The position numbers were made by a program, and so were the translations under genes. Shown piece after piece: positions 63,901 through 64,000 of a stretch of DNA of 64,000 bases (the first letter of the stretch is position 1; the number at the start of each line of letters is the position of its first letter). This DNA comes from CAKZML01 sp963823435 (GTDB taxonomy: Bacteria > Pseudomonadota > Gammaproteobacteria > Steroidobacterales > BM003), in contig CAWGLN010000002.1 in NCBI GenBank assembly GCA_963823435.1, forward strand, positions 124,001 to 188,000. Reading direction: 5' to 3'. A model generated the notes under the pieces. It saw only the letters and a list, made by a program, of their open reading frames with translations. It had not been told where the DNA came from and did not search any database.

Positions 63901-64000
63901 GCAGCCCCTTAAAGTTCTCGAGGCCGCCACCATAGCGGGGGCCCGTTACCTGGGAATGGATAAGGAAATCGGCTCAATTGAGGTTGGCAAACTGGCAGAC
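60911..64000 (+). CDS. periplasmic amidohydrolase with N-terminal TolB-like beta-propeller (3'-truncated by window)
   Basis: The frame runs from ATG at 60911 to the window end (1030 codons), so the C terminus is missing. A signal peptide (LWLVIATLLPLVATQAAE) precedes many PD40/TolB repeats (DVSPDGTQLVFDL, RFSPDGSRIAFVSDRDG, TPSPDGSRLAFVRR, SFSPDGQSIVFRKM), which form a beta-propeller to about residue 650. The amidohydrolase domain follows: MPGIVDAHWHG (HxH metal pair), VKSYNQP with a likely carbamylated Lys, GIEHALP, and EAATIAGARYLGMDKEIGSIEVGKLAD, which closes the barrel. Related proteins are imidazolonepropionase-like or X-Pro dipeptidase amidohydrolases; the substrate is unknown. Confidence 0.88.
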   Translation, partial: MKLTRPCLWLVIATLLPLVATQAAEKTAENSDDAKWDISNPPGEVVKIKIDTREGSWMSLDVSPDGTQLVFDLLGDIFLLPIAGGEARAITRGMAWDMQPRFSPDGSRIAFVSDRDGADNVWTMNLQGKEMAQITSEDFRLVHNPAWTPDGNYIAVRKHFTRQRSLGAGEIWLYHVAGGKGIQVVERKTDQKDINEPAFSPDGRFLYYSEDATPGPYFEYDKNPHSGIYVINRLDRNSGETRQLAGGPGGAVRPTPSPDGSRLAFVRRAGKDTVLVVKDLNSGVETPVFSKLDRDNQETWAIHGLYPAMAWLPGSDGLLFWAGGKLNRLDLASKQLGDIPFHVKKIENARKTVRFATPVAPPQVDVKMLRWANVSPDGKSVVYSALGHLYQRTLPEGVPVRLTGQDDHFEYFPSFSSDGSKIVYVSWDDDELGAIRVVPATGGRGQVITTDPGHYAEPSFSPDGQSIVFRKMSGDNVRSPWWGEEPGIYEISVTGGKPDLLLRDGQQPRYGQSANEIYYTREKGGAYDIKAIADGKLEFVRRTLSTGEEQVLAESTWATDYRVSPDGKWLAFRERFNAWLTPLPMTGKAVEVGPVMDSLPVLRLSSDAGEYLHWSGDGEQLHWSLGPTLYSLPLAKAKQDLFAAGDKKTLSPDQVQSVGIGFQVPFATVEGKIAFTGVRVITMKGDEVIEDGVVIIDGNRIAAVGSRVDTPIPRDAKLILAGGMTVMPGIVDAHWHGSEGRGEIVPEQNWYNYASLAFGVTTIHDPSNDNSTIFTAKEMQRAGIITAPRIFSTGTILYGATADFTAHVDSLDDALTHLRRMKAIGAESVKSYNQPRRNQRQQVLEAAREVGMNVVPEGGALFQSNMNMLLDGHTGIEHALPIWRFYDDVVQLWSQTESGYTPTMGVAYGGLGGENYWYDHDDVFENQRLINFTPPNRVAARAIRRSKAPEWDYNHVAVSEGANRLQQAGVSVQLGAHGQREGLAAHWEMWMLSQGGMQPLKVLEAATIAGARYLGMDKEIGSIEVGKLAD

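Overview
This window looks like the chromosome of a gammaproteobacterium, probably an aerobic, envelope-rich heterotroph. Evidence: the uvrC-pgsA-tRNA-Gly(GCC) and nudJ-mnmA orders match the E. coli type, and there is a PhoP/PhoQ-like pair, an HrpA of about 1290 residues, RoxA, PurB, and a glyoxylate shunt beside icd. I cannot place it to genus. DNA is moderately GC-rich by eye, genes are closely packed, and no phage, transposase, CRISPR or rRNA is visible.

Layout. 1-7844: the 3' part of a pyruvate:ferredoxin-oxidoreductase-like gene followed by rnfC-rnfD-rnfG-rnfE-rnfA and a tiny Cys-rich membrane protein. No rnfB is present. 7973-10717: an FAD dehydrogenase and an FMN alpha-hydroxy-acid oxidase as a pair. 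10785-15937: DUF1508 protein, tRNA-Gly, pgsA, uvrC, family-5 uracil-DNA glycosylase, icd. 16040-18980: aceB-aceA with a strong terminator. 19168-22854: rluE, class II DAHP synthase, ALDH7-type dehydrogenase. 23083-26286: three lipoproteins, a secreted metallo-beta-lactamase-fold protein and a one-domain asparaginase-like protein. 26412-28550: nfeD (frameshifted) and slipin. 28585-35554: a fatty-acid beta-oxidation cluster (TetR, thiolase, FadB/J type, acyl-CoA dehydrogenase) with a [2Fe-2S] ferredoxin and its reductase. 35614-42511: hrpA, sensor kinase, response regulator, PepSY protein, glycine-zipper protein. 42632-47923: mazG, nudix, purB, roxA, GNAT, unknown gene. 48022-52196: an outer-membrane TPR-barrel protein and a FecR-domain repeat protein that look like a secretion pair. 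52301-57560: nudJ, mnmA (two frameshifts), acnA, sirtuin (two frameshifts). 57607-64000: DUF2333 protein, SGNH hydrolase, rhomboid, YgjP-type metallopeptidase, and a truncated periplasmic beta-propeller amidohydrolase.

Main points of interest. (1) The PFOR-like protein upstream of rnfC keeps two ferredoxin-type clusters but has lost the thiamine-diphosphate motif and the proximal-cluster cysteines. It could be an electron-entry module standing in for RnfB. (2) The 67-residue protein after rnfA has one helix and two CxGC motifs, resembling the NqrM maturation factor in design. (3) The FecR/repeat/barrel protein and its upstream TPR-barrel partner resemble a type XI (Slam/DUF560) secretion pair with an unusual cargo. 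(4) Five single-base insertions split nfeD, mnmA and the sirtuin gene, and two compensating indels bound the middle of the repeat array.

Metabolically, icd, aceA, aceB and acnA, together with beta-oxidation producing acetyl-CoA, fit growth on fatty acids or acetate. The Rnf complex would exchange electrons between ferredoxin and NADH.
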